Positions 46,308 to 57,138 of a DNA stretch of 64,000 bases are shown one piece after another (position 1 is the first letter of the stretch; every line of letters begins with the position of its first letter). The notes below the pieces were generated by a model. The model did not search any database and had not been told where the DNA came from. It worked only from the letters and a program-made list of their open reading frames with translations. The position numbers and the translations under genes were made by a program. Source of the DNA: Tragulus kanchil (taxonomy: Eukaryota; Chordata; Mammalia; Artiodactyla; Tragulidae); the NCBI GenBank assembly GCA_022376925.1, contig JAIOJX010000026.1:202034400-202098399 (forward strand). Reading direction: 5' to 3'.

Positions 46308-47530
46308 TCCTTTTTCTATTCCAATATATGTGTTTTTGGTATTTATCCTGCTTTTTTGTTGTTGTTGGTGGTGGTTTTATCATGTTTCTGTATCTGGGAG
46401 TTGATGTTAGTCATTAATTTTGGAAAATCCTTCATCATTATTATTTCAAATATTTATTCTGATCCATTCATTTTTACTTCACCTTCTGATATTTTAATTA
46501 CATATATACTACACTTTTTTGAAATTATACTACAGTTCTTGGATGTTATGTTCTGCTTTTTTAAAAAAAAAATCCTTTTGTTGCTTTGCATTTCAGTTTG
46601 GGAATTTTCTGTTGATCTAACATTAAGTTAGCTGATTTTTCAATCAGCCATTTCCAGTCTACTAATAAGCCTCAAAAACTCATTCTTTATTTCATAACAC
46701 AATGGTCTTGTTTTCACATTGTTTTATTCTTTCTTGGAGTTTACATCTCCCCGCTTGCTTTACCCATCTCTTCTGGCATGACAGATCCTTTCAACATCTG
46801 TGTTACATCTCAGTCTGGTTCTGATGTTTGTTTTGTCTCTCTGGAGTGTGTTTTTTCCTGCATTTGGCGTACTTTATATTTTTTTTGTTGAAAGTCAGAT
46901 GTACCATATTAGGTGATAAATAGGAACTGAGGTACATCGGGCTCTAGTGGGAGGTTTTATGTTAATTTGCTAGGAAGTTGGGCTGTGTTTCATGTTTGAA
47001 GTAGCAATAGATGCCAGTGACTTTGAATTCCTCTGATTCTCCTATTTATGACTACCCTCTTGAATGATGGCTCTCCCCAAATGCTCTGCCCTCAGAGAGA
47101 GTTTGAAGATTTCAATTCTAACTTTGCAGTTCTCAGCACTTTCTCTCTTTCAGGCCAGACCACACTCAGCCTCCAGCACTGTGTCAAAATTGCCACGTAA
47201 GTGTATGTGTCTTCAGTGGCACCTGCTGTGGTAAGCAAATGTGACTCTCTGGAGTCTAGATTTGGAGGTACCAATTTATTCTGTGACCGCAGGTCTCTGA
47301 TGAGCCCAAGAAAAGTCACTGATTTTCAGTTTGTTCAGCTGTATCTTCTCATAAGAAGAGGAATGACACCTTCCAAGGCCTTTACACATCAGAGCTGAAA
47401 CTACAAATCTCCCAGCAGAGGAGATGGTTGGATAGATATTGGCAAGTTGCCCTCCAAAAAGTTTTCATCGATTTACATTTTCATCAATATAATTTAGACA
47501 TTTTTAAATAGATTGACATCCACACTTGCT
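46308..47530 (-). mobile_element. Old L1-type LINE fragment, full extent
   Basis: The duplicated copy of 45165-46010 reads on into single-copy DNA. There 'agtttgttcagctgtatctt', 'catcagagctgaaactac' and then 'tttacattttcatcaatata' continue L1-like sequence. It may be more than one L1 insertion. Confidence 0.5.
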
Positions 47531-48019
47531 AGTGTTTGACCTTGAGACTGTGAGATAAACCCAAGAGAGTAGATAATGGAGAAACTCTTAAAAAATAACT
47601 TACATCAAAATGCAAATGTAGTTTTGTTATGTATTCATGTATCTTATTAAGTTTTATGATAGTGGTGGTAGTTGTCTATTTTGATTTCCAAAGGGACTCA
47701 TTAGTTTGACCTAAAGAAGGACAAAGTGGGTTAGGTAGATTGTGTTTGAATGTGTTATAAGAATTTCTCCAGTCATTCAGCTTCTTAGTAGGTAATAAGC
47801 AAATAATAGGCAAGAACATTCATTTTGCTAAAAAAAAAATGATAGGTTTGTATGTATCTGAACTTCCGCATATAACATGTGTCCCAGTTTTTCATGTTAG
47901 GAATCAAAAGTGAAACTTTTTGCCTTGGTCTGACTCCAGGAGTTAGCATAATTCAGCTACTGTATGTATACAGCTAACTTTTATACATAAATTAATCCTC
48001 AATAGTTTCATATACTACC
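47531..48019. other. Single-copy AT-rich DNA, nothing recognised
   Basis: No gene or repeat is recognised beyond an A-run near 47831. Confidence 0.45.
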
Positions 48020-48340
48020 TCTTCTTTCTCTAAAACAGAAATATCCTTCATTAGAATTTCTCTTGTTTCCTAGATTGTTTGCCAGGAAAATAATGAGTAC
48101 TTTTTCCCAATCTATCCTTCTGTGTAAAGATGATGAAACACCAATGAGGTGATTTTTCTCTTTTCCCACATGAATGTTATTTTTCCATAAATGTTTTTTC
48201 TGTAAGTGGAAAATACACTTCAAAATCCAATGAATGCTTTTAAAGTCAGCACATGGCAAAATTGTAACAACTCGATGATTTCTTTCTTTGAAACACCACC
48301 TTTCAACCATTATTTTATCTCACTAAATATTTTATTCTGA

Positions 48341-48508
48341 AACACTTGTAAGGGAGAAGGGAAATTGTGATATTTATCTCAGAATCAAAACAAACAAAAA
48401 ATTGAGTCAAGCTTAATTTACTCCAACACTTGTAAGGGGGAAGGGAAATTGTGATATTTATCTCAGAATCAAAACAAACAAAAAATTGAGTCAAGCTTAA
48501 TTTACTCC
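48341..48508. repeat. 84-bp tandem duplication
   Basis: Two head-to-tail units (48341-48424, 48425-48508) differing at one visible base (taagggagaag versus taagggggaag). Both copies of pair 19 contain it identically, so it is older than, or independent of, the 1.1-kb duplications. Confidence 0.95.
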
Positions 48509-48547
48509 AAAAGTGAAAGAAAAGTAAATTGTTTCAGTAGGGCTACT

Positions 48548-48795
48548 TGAGACTTTCATGGTAGCCCAATGGTTAGGAATCTAACTTCCAATGCAGGAGA
48601 TGTTGGTTCAGTATCTGGTCAGGAAACTAAGATCTCACATGCAACTAGGCCCATTCATCTCAACTACTGAGCTCACAGGCCACATTCAGAGAAAAGCCTG
48701 TGCACCGTAACAAAGAGCCCACATGCCACAGTGAAAATCCCTGCATGCTGCAACTAAGTACCCAGAGCAGCTGAATAAATAAATAAATAATAATA
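48548..48795 (+). mobile_element. CHR-type SINE (older subfamily)
   Basis: 'cttccaatgcaggagatg', 'caggaaactaagatctcaca', 'caactactgagctcacagg', 'ccgtaacaaagagcccacat', 'ctgcaactaagtacccag' and an (AATA)n tail. It is more diverged than the SINE immediately downstream. Confidence 0.82.
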
Positions 48796-48826
48796 GCTCC
48801 CAGAAAAACAAAAGCTTTTAAAAATA

Positions 48827-49120
48827 GGGCTTCCCTGGTGGTCCAGTGAGTAAAGAGTTGGCTTTGCAGTGCACGGGGCACCGATTTAATCCCTGGCCTG
48901 AGAAGATCCCACGTGCTGCTGAGCTGCTGGACGGGTGTGTCCAATTAGGAGTCAGCACTCTGGAGCGCATGGGCCTGGAGCTGGTGCTCTGCAGTGAGAA
49001 AGGCCACTGCAATAGGAGGCCCACACACGTCAAAGAATAAAAAGATGGATAAAAATGAATATAAATAAAAGAGGCATGATGGGGAAAAGAAAAAAAGGTA
49101 GAAAAAAATTTTTTTTAATA
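48827..49120 (+). mobile_element. CHR-type SINE
   Basis: 'gggcttccctggtggtccag', 'tggcctgagaagatcccacg', 'gtgtgtccaattaggag', 'ggccactgcaataggagg' and an A-rich tail with AATATAAATAAAAG. It sits 30 bp after another SINE in the same orientation. Confidence 0.85.
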
Positions 49121-49495
49121 AAAGGACTATTCAATTATTGTTAAGAATCACAGTGTCATATGTTCATCTCACCATCTTCTTTCTCTAAAACAGAAATATC
49201 CTTCATTAGAATTTCTCTTGTTTCCTAGATTGTTTGCCAGGAAAATAATGAGTACTTTTTCCCAATCTATCCTTCTGTGTAAAGATGATGAAACACCAAT
49301 GAGGTGATTTTTCTCTTTTCCCACATGAATGTTATTTTTCCATAAATGTTTTTTCTGTAAGTGGAAAATACACTTCAAAATCCAATGAATGCTTTTAAAG
49401 TCAGCACATGGCAAAATTGTAACAACTCGATGATTTCTTTCTTTGAAACACCACCTTTCAACCATTATTTTATCTCACTAAATATTTTATTCTGA

Positions 49496-49663
49496 AACAC
49501 TTGTAAGGGAGAAGGGAAATTGTGATATTTATCTCAGAATCAAAACAAACAAAAAATTGAGTCAAGCTTAATTTACTCCAACACTTGTAAGGGGGAAGGG
49601 AAATTGTGATATTTATCTCAGAATCAAAACAAACAAAAAATTGAGTCAAGCTTAATTTACTCC
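49496..49663. repeat. 84-bp tandem duplication, duplicated copy
   Basis: Copy of 48341-48508 carried by pair 19. Confidence 0.95.
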
Positions 49664-49702
49664 AAAAGTGAAAGAAAAGTAAATTGTTTCAGTAGGGCTA
49701 CT

Positions 49703-49950
49703 TGAGACTTTCATGGTAGCCCAATGGTTAGGAATCTAACTTCCAATGCAGGAGATGTTGGTTCAGTATCTGGTCAGGAAACTAAGATCTCACATGCAAC
49801 TAGGCCCATTCATCTCAACTACTGAGCTCACAGGCCACATTCAGAGAAAAGCCTGTGCACCGTAACAAAGAGCCCACATGCCACAGTGAAAATCCCTGCA
49901 TGCTGCAACTAAGTACCCAGAGCAGCTGAATAAATAAATAAATAATAATA
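49703..49950 (+). mobile_element. CHR-type SINE (older subfamily), duplicated copy
   Basis: Copy of 48548-48795. Confidence 0.82.
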
Positions 49951-49981
49951 GCTCCCAGAAAAACAAAAGCTTTTAAAAATA

Positions 49982-50275
49982 GGGCTTCCCTGGTGGTCCA
50001 GTGAGTAAAGAGTTGGCTTTGCAGTGCACGGGGCACCGATTTAATCCCTGGCCTGAGAAGATCCCACGTGCTGCTGAGCTGCTGGACGGGTGTGTCCAAT
50101 TAGGAGTCAGCACTCTGGAGCGCATGGGCCTGGAGCTGGTGCTCTGCAGTGAGAAAGGCCACTGCAATAGGAGGCCCACACACGTCAAAGAATAAAAAGA
50201 TGGATAAAAATGAATATAAATAAAAGAGGCATGATGGGGAAAAGAAAAAAAGGTAGAAAAAAATTTTTTTTAATA
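49982..50275 (+). mobile_element. CHR-type SINE, duplicated copy
   Basis: Copy of 48827-49120. Confidence 0.85.
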
Positions 50276-50814
50276 AAAGGACTATTCAATTATTGTTAAG
50301 AATCACAGTGTCATATGTTCACTCACTTTAGTATAAATGTTTATAAATCAAAAGAATCACCATCATTTTAAATAATGTTATATGAAGGAAATAAAATATG
50401 AAACAAAGCCGATGTTCTTAAATTATCTTTGCTTTGTTAAGCTCTGTGCTTATAGGATATTGTCAGCCACAATGAAATGTGGCTTTATAAAGTGTTGTTA
50501 TCAACATCATACAAAATAAAAAATAAAACAAGTCACAGCTGACACTGAGATTTTGACAAATTGAAGTTGTTTCCACAGCTATATGATAATGATACTATAA
50601 ACAGTGTTGAAAACTGTCCAATATTCAAGTTTTTTAAAAAATAATTCAGGTTCAACCCCTGAATTACTTTTAACTATGGAAGTTTATCTGTTTTATAGTT
50701 TAATCCATCACCTGTTTGGGTACCAATCCAATTCTTTAAGACATTGCTATCTTTTACTAAGAACATCTTTAGGACAAAAGCATTTTAAGTAAATATGATA
50801 AAAAAACAAAAAAA

Positions 50815-50829
50815 AGAGAGAGAGAGAGA
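50815..50829 (+). repeat. (GA)n simple repeat
   Basis: Seven GA units after an A-rich run. The copy is near 51977-51991. Confidence 0.85.
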
Positions 50830-51635
50830 TCATGCTGCTAATGAAACTAAAATCACCAAAATGAAAGCTTACTATCTGAGCATAAGGCTTTTCACTTCCG
50901 AGTTCCTCTGCTTCTGTTTTAACAGAGTTTCTGAGTGGGAGAATGTACCGAAATCGCCCACTTTATAGTTCTCAACCAGCAGCCTGGAATCAGAGGAATA
51001 TTATTCATATAAAGATAGGCACTGATAGTCATAATATCGTTTACTTTCAGTGACTAGAAATTATCCTTGCTCTATTATTTTTCCTCAGGTCAAAAACCAG
51101 TTTCTCAAAAGATTCTTATGCTAATAAAGTATGCTTCAATATTTGTTTATCACATCAAAATTTTGGCACCTATAATTTTTGTGTCATTTTTTTGGAGACC
51201 CATTATCTGCTCTCTTTTTTCTTTATCAATCTATCTACATTTCACCTTCTCCAAAAATGTGTTCTTGTTCAGGACCAATGGTTTGTTTTCTTTGCCTTCT
51301 TGTTCCTGATTTTGCCTTTTTAAGCCCTGATATCTTCCAACATTTTGGACCTAAATAAATCTATACAGTTCAATAAACTGTTTGTTGAAAAATGTATTAT
51401 TCCTAGCCTGCATGATGCTACCAAATACAGCATCTTCTGGTGCAATGAAGTAGGGTTCAATGTAGAATAATGAACAAGAGCTCAGCCCCCAATGGGAGAT
51501 AGCATGGGGCCCTGTCCAGTCTCCACCACTTTATAGATGAGAGTTTTTAACAAAGTACATTTATTCACTGAGTCTTTTTCTCATTGGCAAGTGAGTTTGA
51601 AAATAAAAGTTGCTTCATGGATTCTGAGTCAGTAT

Positions 51636-51690
51636 TAAGTGAGCACTTAGCATAGAGCATGGGATATAGTAGACATTCAGTAAGTATTAC
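51636..51690 (+). mobile_element. MIR 3' scrap
   Basis: 'gtgagcacttagcatagagc' and 'agtagacattcagtaagtat' resemble the MIR 3' end. The copy is at 52799-52853. Confidence 0.45.
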
Positions 51691-51772
51691 CATACAAATA
51701 AAGTTCAGTAAATGACATTATAAATCTACTCTAACTGGGAAGAAATTGAATACAGCATCCATACCTTGTATC

Positions 51773-51860
51773 TGACTTCTCAGATGGCTCAGCTGCTAAA
51801 AAATATGCCTGCAATGCAGAAGGCACAGGAGATGCAAGTTTGATCCCTGGATTGAGAAGA
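51773..51860 (+). mobile_element. Bov-tA head truncated at a duplication junction
   Basis: Partial copy of the Bov-tA that begins at 52936. It is cut by the joint of pair 20. Confidence 0.82.
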
Positions 51861-52935
51861 AATTTTAAAATCACCCAAAACTGAAAGTTTTATAGTTTAA
51901 TCCATCACCTGTTTGGGACTATTTTGAGCTTTTAAAAAAGCAAATTTTAAGTAAATATGATAAAAAAACAAAAAAAAGAGAGAGAGAGAGATCATGCTGC
52001 TAATGAAACTAAAATCACCAAAATGAAAGCTTACTATCTGAGCATAAGGCTTTTCACTTCCGAGTTCCTCTGCTTCTGTTTTAACAGAGTTTCTGAGTGG
52101 GAGAATGTACCGAAATCGCCCACTTTATAGTTCTCAACCAGCAGCCTGGAATCAGAGGAATATTATTCATATAAAGATAGGCACTGATAGTCATAATATC
52201 GTTTACTTTCAGTGACTAGAAATTATCCTTGCTCTATTATTTTTCCTCAGGTCAAAAACCAGTTTCTCAAAAGATTCTTATGCTAATAAAGTATGCTTCA
52301 ATATTTGTTTATCACATCAAAATTTTGGCACCTATAATTTTTGTGTCATTTTTTTGGAGACCCATTATCTGCTCTCTTTTTTCTTTATCAATCTATCTAC
52401 ATTTCACCTTCCCCAAAAAATGTGTTCTTGTTCAGGACCAATGGTTTGTTTTCTTTGCCTTCTTGTTCCTGATTTTGCCTTTTTAAGCCCTGATATCTTC
52501 CAACATTTTGGACCTAAATAAATCTATACAGTTCAATAAACTGTTTGTTGAAAAATGTATTATTCCTAGCCTGCATGATGCTACCAAATACAGCATCTTC
52601 TGGTGCAATGAAGTAGGGTTCAATGTAGAATAATGAACAAGAGCTCAGCCCCCAATGGGAGATAGCATGGGGCCCTGTCCAGTCTCCACCACTTTATAGA
52701 TGAGAGTTTTTAACAAAGTACATTTATTCACTGAGTCTTTTTCTCATTGGCAAGTGAGTTTGAAAATAAAAGTTGCTTCATGGATTCTGAGTCAGTATTA
52801 AGTGAGCACTTAGCATAGAGCATGGGATATAGTAGACATTCAGTAAGTATTACCATACAAATAAAGTTCAGTAAATGACATTATAAATCTACTCTAACTG
52901 GGAAGAAATTGAATACAGCATCCATACCTTGTATC

Positions 52936-53440
52936 TGACTTCTCAGATGGCTCAGCTGCTAAAAAATATGCCTGCAATGCAGAAGGCACAGGAGATGCAA
53001 GTTTGATCCCTGGATTGAGAAGATCCTCTGGAGAAGAAAATGGCAACCCACTCCAATATTTCTTGCCTTAAAAATCCCATGGACAGGGCTTCCCTGGTAG
53101 TCCAGTGGGTAAAGAGTCTGCCTTGCAGTACAAGGGGCACCGGTTTGATCCCTGTCCCGGGAAGAACCCACATGCCAAGGAGCTGCTGGGCCAATGTGTC
53201 CAATTATGAACCAGCACTCTGGAACGCACGTGCCCAGAACCAGCGCTCTGCAATGAGAGAGGCCACTGCAATGGGAGGCTCACACATGCCAAAGACTAAT
53301 AAAGATGGATGAAAAATAAATGGTGACTTAGAGACCAAAAAAAATTCTAAAATATTAAAAAAAAAAAAAATCCCATGGACAGAGGAGTCTGGTATGCTAC
53401 AGTCCATGGGGTTGCGAAGAGCTGGACATGACTGAGTGAC
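52936..53440 (+). mobile_element. Bov-tA SINE interrupted by another SINE
   Basis: The Bov-tA head and middle (52936-53086) resume after a 280-bp insertion at 53383-53440 ('gaggagtctggtatgctaca', 'gttgcgaagagctggaca'). The sequence aaaatcccatggacag is present on both sides of the insert. Confidence 0.92.
53087..53366 (+). mobile_element. CHR-type SINE nested in Bov-tA
   Basis: 'ggcttccctggtagtccag', 'gggaagaacccacatgcc', 'gtgtgtccaattatgaacc', 'agaggccactgcaatgggag' and an A-rich tail. The target-site duplication aaaatcccatggacag lies at 53071-53086 and 53367-53382, inside the host Bov-tA. The insertion is therefore younger than that Bov-tA. Confidence 0.93.
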
Positions 53441-53640
53441 TAGGTGCATGAGTCAGGTACCTTGTTTCAAGTGACTATTTGGAAATGTAGTGAGGAATTG
53501 AAGGTCAATGGATATGAATCTTAGAATTATGTGTTCAGTGTATGACTTTCTGGATTCAAGACACAACTTAGAGGGCATTGAGCAGTAGCCAACTCTTATT
53601 CTGATAGATGATAGAGCCTAAATGTTGTCTATTACTTCTT

Positions 53641-53971
53641 TTTTTTTTTTTTTAAAGATTTATTTATTTATTTATTTTTGGGTGGGGGTTGGGTTGGGGA
53701 GGGGAGCGGGCTGGTCACTTCTATTGGTCTTTCATTTGTCCATTTTCATCAGTTTTTGTTCTTTGGCTTCTGTGGGCCTCCCATCGCGGTGGCGTTTGTC
53801 GTTGCAGAGCGCCGGCTCTGGACGCATGCGCTCCAGAACTCCGGCTCAGTAACTGGACACATCAGTCCAGCCGCTCCGTGGCACTTGGGATCTTCCCAGG
53901 CCAGGGCTCGAACCGGCACCCCTTGCACTGCAAGGCGGTGTCCTTACCCACTGGACCACCAGGGGAAGCCA
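53641..53971 (-). mobile_element. CHR-type SINE with target-site duplication
   Basis: Reverse orientation: T-run and (TTTA)n tail at the left, head complement 'tggaccaccaggggaagcc' at the right. It is flanked by tgtctattacttctt at 53626-53640 and 53972-53986. It retains several CpGs, which suggests a fairly young copy. The 112- and 99-codon frames across it are shadows. Confidence 0.93.
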
Positions 53972-54342
53972 TGTCTATTACTTCTTAGGTGTCAGACAAG
54001 CTTGTGGTATTCTTAACATCAGCCATTGTTCATTAATTTAAGTATTAAAGCAAGACTGTATCCCAGGGACAATCCCTGCCACTCAATTAAGTTTCAAAGG
54101 CTTTTATCAAACACGATCCAAACACAAACAGTCCTTTTTGTGAGCTATTCCTTATAGGTTTACTTGAAAAACGTGTACACCTTTCAGAAACTTCCCTTCT
54201 AGAATCATGGAGAGTTGGTCTTTTAGCTACCCATCATGATTCAGCGAGGAGGAAAAGGTAAAGAATCAATGATTATTTTTTAGCCAAATACTTCTTGCTA
54301 ATTTTGAGTGAATTCACATGATGTCGTATTCCTTCAAAAATT

Positions 54343-54540
54343 ACCAGCGCCTGCAATGAGAGAGGCCACTGCAATGGGAGGCTCACACATGCCAAAGACT
54401 AATAAAGATGGATGAAAAATAAATGGTGACTTAGAGACCAAAAAAAATTCTAAAATATTAAAAAAAAAAAATCCCATGGACAGAGGAGTCTGGTATGCTA
54501 CAGTCCATGGGGTTGCGAAGAGCTGGACATGACTGAGTGA
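54343..54540 (+). mobile_element. Nested SINE tail and Bov-tA end, duplicated copy
   Basis: Copy of 53239-53440. It starts mid-SINE at the junction of pair 21. Confidence 0.88.
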
Positions 54541-54741
54541 CTAGGTGCATGAGTCAGGTACCTTGTTTCAAGTGACTATTTGGAAATGTAGTGAGGAATT
54601 GAAGGTCAATGGATATGAATCTTAGAATTATGTGTTCAGTGTATGACTTTCTGGATTCAAGACACAACTTAGAGGGCATTGAGCAGTAGCCAACTCTTAT
54701 TCTGATAGATGATAGAGCCTAAATGTTGTCTATTACTTCTT

Positions 54742-55071
54742 TTTTTTTTTTTTAAAGATTTATTTATTTATTTATTTTTGGGTGGGGGTTGGGTTGGGGA
54801 GGGGAGCGGGCTGGTCACTTCTATTGGTCTTTCATTTGTCCATTTTCATCAGTTTTTGTTCTTTGGCTTCTGTGGGCCTCCCATCGCGGTGGCGTTTGTC
54901 GTTGCAGAGCGCCGGCTCTGGACGCATGCGCTCCAGAACTCCGGCTCAGTAACTGGACACATCAGTCCAGCCGCTCCGTGGCACTTGGGATCTTCCCAGG
55001 CCAGGGCTCGAACCGGCACCCCTTGCACTGCAAGGCGGTGTCCTTACCCACTGGACCACCAGGGGAAGCCA
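54742..55071 (-). mobile_element. CHR-type SINE, duplicated copy
   Basis: Copy of 53641-53971 with both target-site repeats. A 135-codon frame (54709-55116) runs through it and is a shadow. Confidence 0.93.
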
Positions 55072-55444
55072 TGTCTATTACTTCTTAGGTGTCAGACAAG
55101 CTTGTGGTATTCTTAACATCAGCCATTGTTCATTAATTTAAGTATTAAAGCAAGACTGTATCCCAGGGACAATCCCTGCCACTCAATTAAGTTTCAAAGG
55201 CTTTTATCAAACACGATCCAAACACAAACAGTCCTTTTTGTGAGCTATTCCTTATAGGTTTACTTGAAAAACGTGTACACCTTTCAGAAACTTCCCTTCT
55301 AGAATCATGGAGAGTTGGTCTTTTAGCTACCCATCATGATTCAGCGAGGAGGAAAAGGTAAAGAATCAATGATTATTTTTTAGCCAAATACTTCTTGCTA
55401 ATTTTGAGTGAATTCACATGATGTACGTATTCCTTCAAAAATTA

Positions 55445-57138
55445 GGCTCAATATTCCAGTCTTGTCCTTTGTGAGCTCCTATAGAAGTATGATGTGGTTA
55501 TACAAAGTCAAAGTAAATTAGTCATTTTTTTCATAGCAATGTGCAATAGTTCATTTGCTTGTTATCCCTTGTTTGTTTATGTCTACCCAACAATGCTCTG
55601 ACCCGGGCTTTGACATTTATTCTTGCAGGTCAGCAGATGACATAAAAAGAAATTAAACACTAAGTTATCAATTGACTCTTTGTTAGTGAATCTGGTGGAA
55701 ATTTTTATAGAAAAGTGGCAGTCAAAAACAACTGTTTAAAATAAAGCTGTGAATGATGCATGGTTTCCAATAATCTATTCTTTCCTTTTTCTGTTTTACC
55801 ACTGATGATCAAGATTTGGTTATAAATAACTCTTCAGATGCAGAGGCTAAATCAGCCAATCGACATTCTCTGCAGTGTCTTTTATAAGCTCCTGGATGAG
55901 TGCCTTCTCATTTTTGTTCTGGTAAGGGAATGTGTCCAGCATGCCTTACACTGGGTACTTCAATATTAGCTCTTTTTCCTTAGGGCATTCTAGTTTAACA
56001 TACACAAAGTTATAGATGCTAACTGAAAATATATTTAAAAAGTCCATAAAAGATATCGATATTATTACCAAGAAATGGCTTTAGAGTGAGCCACATTCTA
56101 AGGCAGTGTGCTCCTAAACAGTACAGTTTCAGCCCAAAGGAGGAAAGAATCAATCTTCACACCCCTCTATGATCTCCTAGGAAAACTCTCGCAGTGTTCC
56201 AGTGTCTTATGCTCCATATTGAAAAATCCAAGGGTAAGATTTAGCCTGTTTCCTCTTACATTGTTCTACCACCTCAATTCCTGGTTGATATGGCTTCTAT
56301 AGTCTTGGACTTCCTCTATCTAAAACAAAAAATAGACAATGGACTAGCTCTAAGGGTCATTGTCATAGGATTTTGAGTGAGGCTGAAATTGCTAATAGTC
56401 ATTAAAATGTCAGTGCAAATCATTTCAGTCTTCATCTCTAATTTAATCAAAATCTTTGAGTCAGGCAGCTAGATCATTTCTCCTCAGGTGTTTCCCTGCC
56501 ATCAGTCTTACTACCTAGTTTCTATGAGGATGAATCATAAATTGCATTTCTGTTACTCTTGTAGCCTTGTTTCTGTGAGGCAGTATTATAAATTGGAGGA
56601 GACTTTGCTGATCCCAAAAGATTTTCTGAACTAGCTCTGTGGTAAAATAAGAAAAAATTATTGGGAAGAAGCAGTTTCTCAAGACAACAATTAAGGAAAA
56701 GTTAGGAATATTAGTCCTTTGCCTCCAGGCCTGGCTTCATGGGCATGCAAAGTGCTCAGGAGAGCCTTCAGCTTTTGCCAATTTGAGATGCTTAATTTTA
56801 TCCGTGAACGTGTGTGTTTTAAGCGAAACTGAATAGAACAATGGAACACATGCATGGGAAGAGAAGACATACATACTGTGCATGATTGATGATTCCTTTC
56901 TGTTCCATTATCATCAGATGTTCATGATGACCACTGAGCACCACTTAAGAGCTCACTGAGACTCAAAGCAAGTACAAGGCAAGTGTGTTATGTCTCTGAC
57001 TAAGAGAAGGGCAACCTGGCAACCATGAGAGGCCATGCTTTCCTTTTGAATGAGAAATTGCTTCAAGTTTACATAGAAAATAATGGAGTTCTAAAAAGCA
57101 TGAACAACTAAGGAATTGTATCGTCTATCTTTTTGCTC
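55445..57138. other. Single-copy DNA, nothing recognised
   Basis: About 1.7 kb without recognisable repeats, long frames or RNA genes. Short frames such as 56108-56302 have no family features. Confidence 0.5.

Larger units (their letters stand above)
44885..47170. repeat. Tandem duplication pair 18 (1143 bp units)
   Basis: Units are 44885-46027 and 46028-47170. The final 8 bp of unit 1 (46020-46027) match unit 2 only with a deletion (accatcagcc versus accacactcagcc). Otherwise the copies look identical. Confidence 0.95.
48020..50320. repeat. Tandem duplication pair 19 (1155 bp offset)
   Basis: Units are 48020-49165 and 49175-50320, with a 9-bp degraded joint at 49166-49174 (atctcacca, where the true continuation reads actcacttt). 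Confidence 0.95.
50690..53023. repeat. Tandem duplication pair 20 (about 1162 bp)
   Basis: Units are about 50782-51860 and 51944-53023. Between them lies an 83-bp degraded joint (51861-51943) that includes a clean copy of 50690-50720 and shortened pieces. Inside unit 2 there is one C/T change and an A insertion near 52411-52418. Apart from a (GA)n run (50815-50829) and an MIR scrap, the unit is unrecognised. Confidence 0.93.
53239..55444. repeat. Tandem duplication pair 21 (about 1102 bp)
   Basis: Units 53239-54342 and 54343-55444 abut directly. Edge differences are gcgctctgc versus gcgcctgc (left edge of unit 2) and gatgtcg versus gatgtacg (about 20 bp from the right edge of unit 1). One A-run is three bases shorter in unit 2. 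Confidence 0.95.

Noticed and set aside
54709..55116. 135-codon frame
   Set aside because: It is a read-through of a reverse-oriented CHR-type SINE and its poly-T tail.
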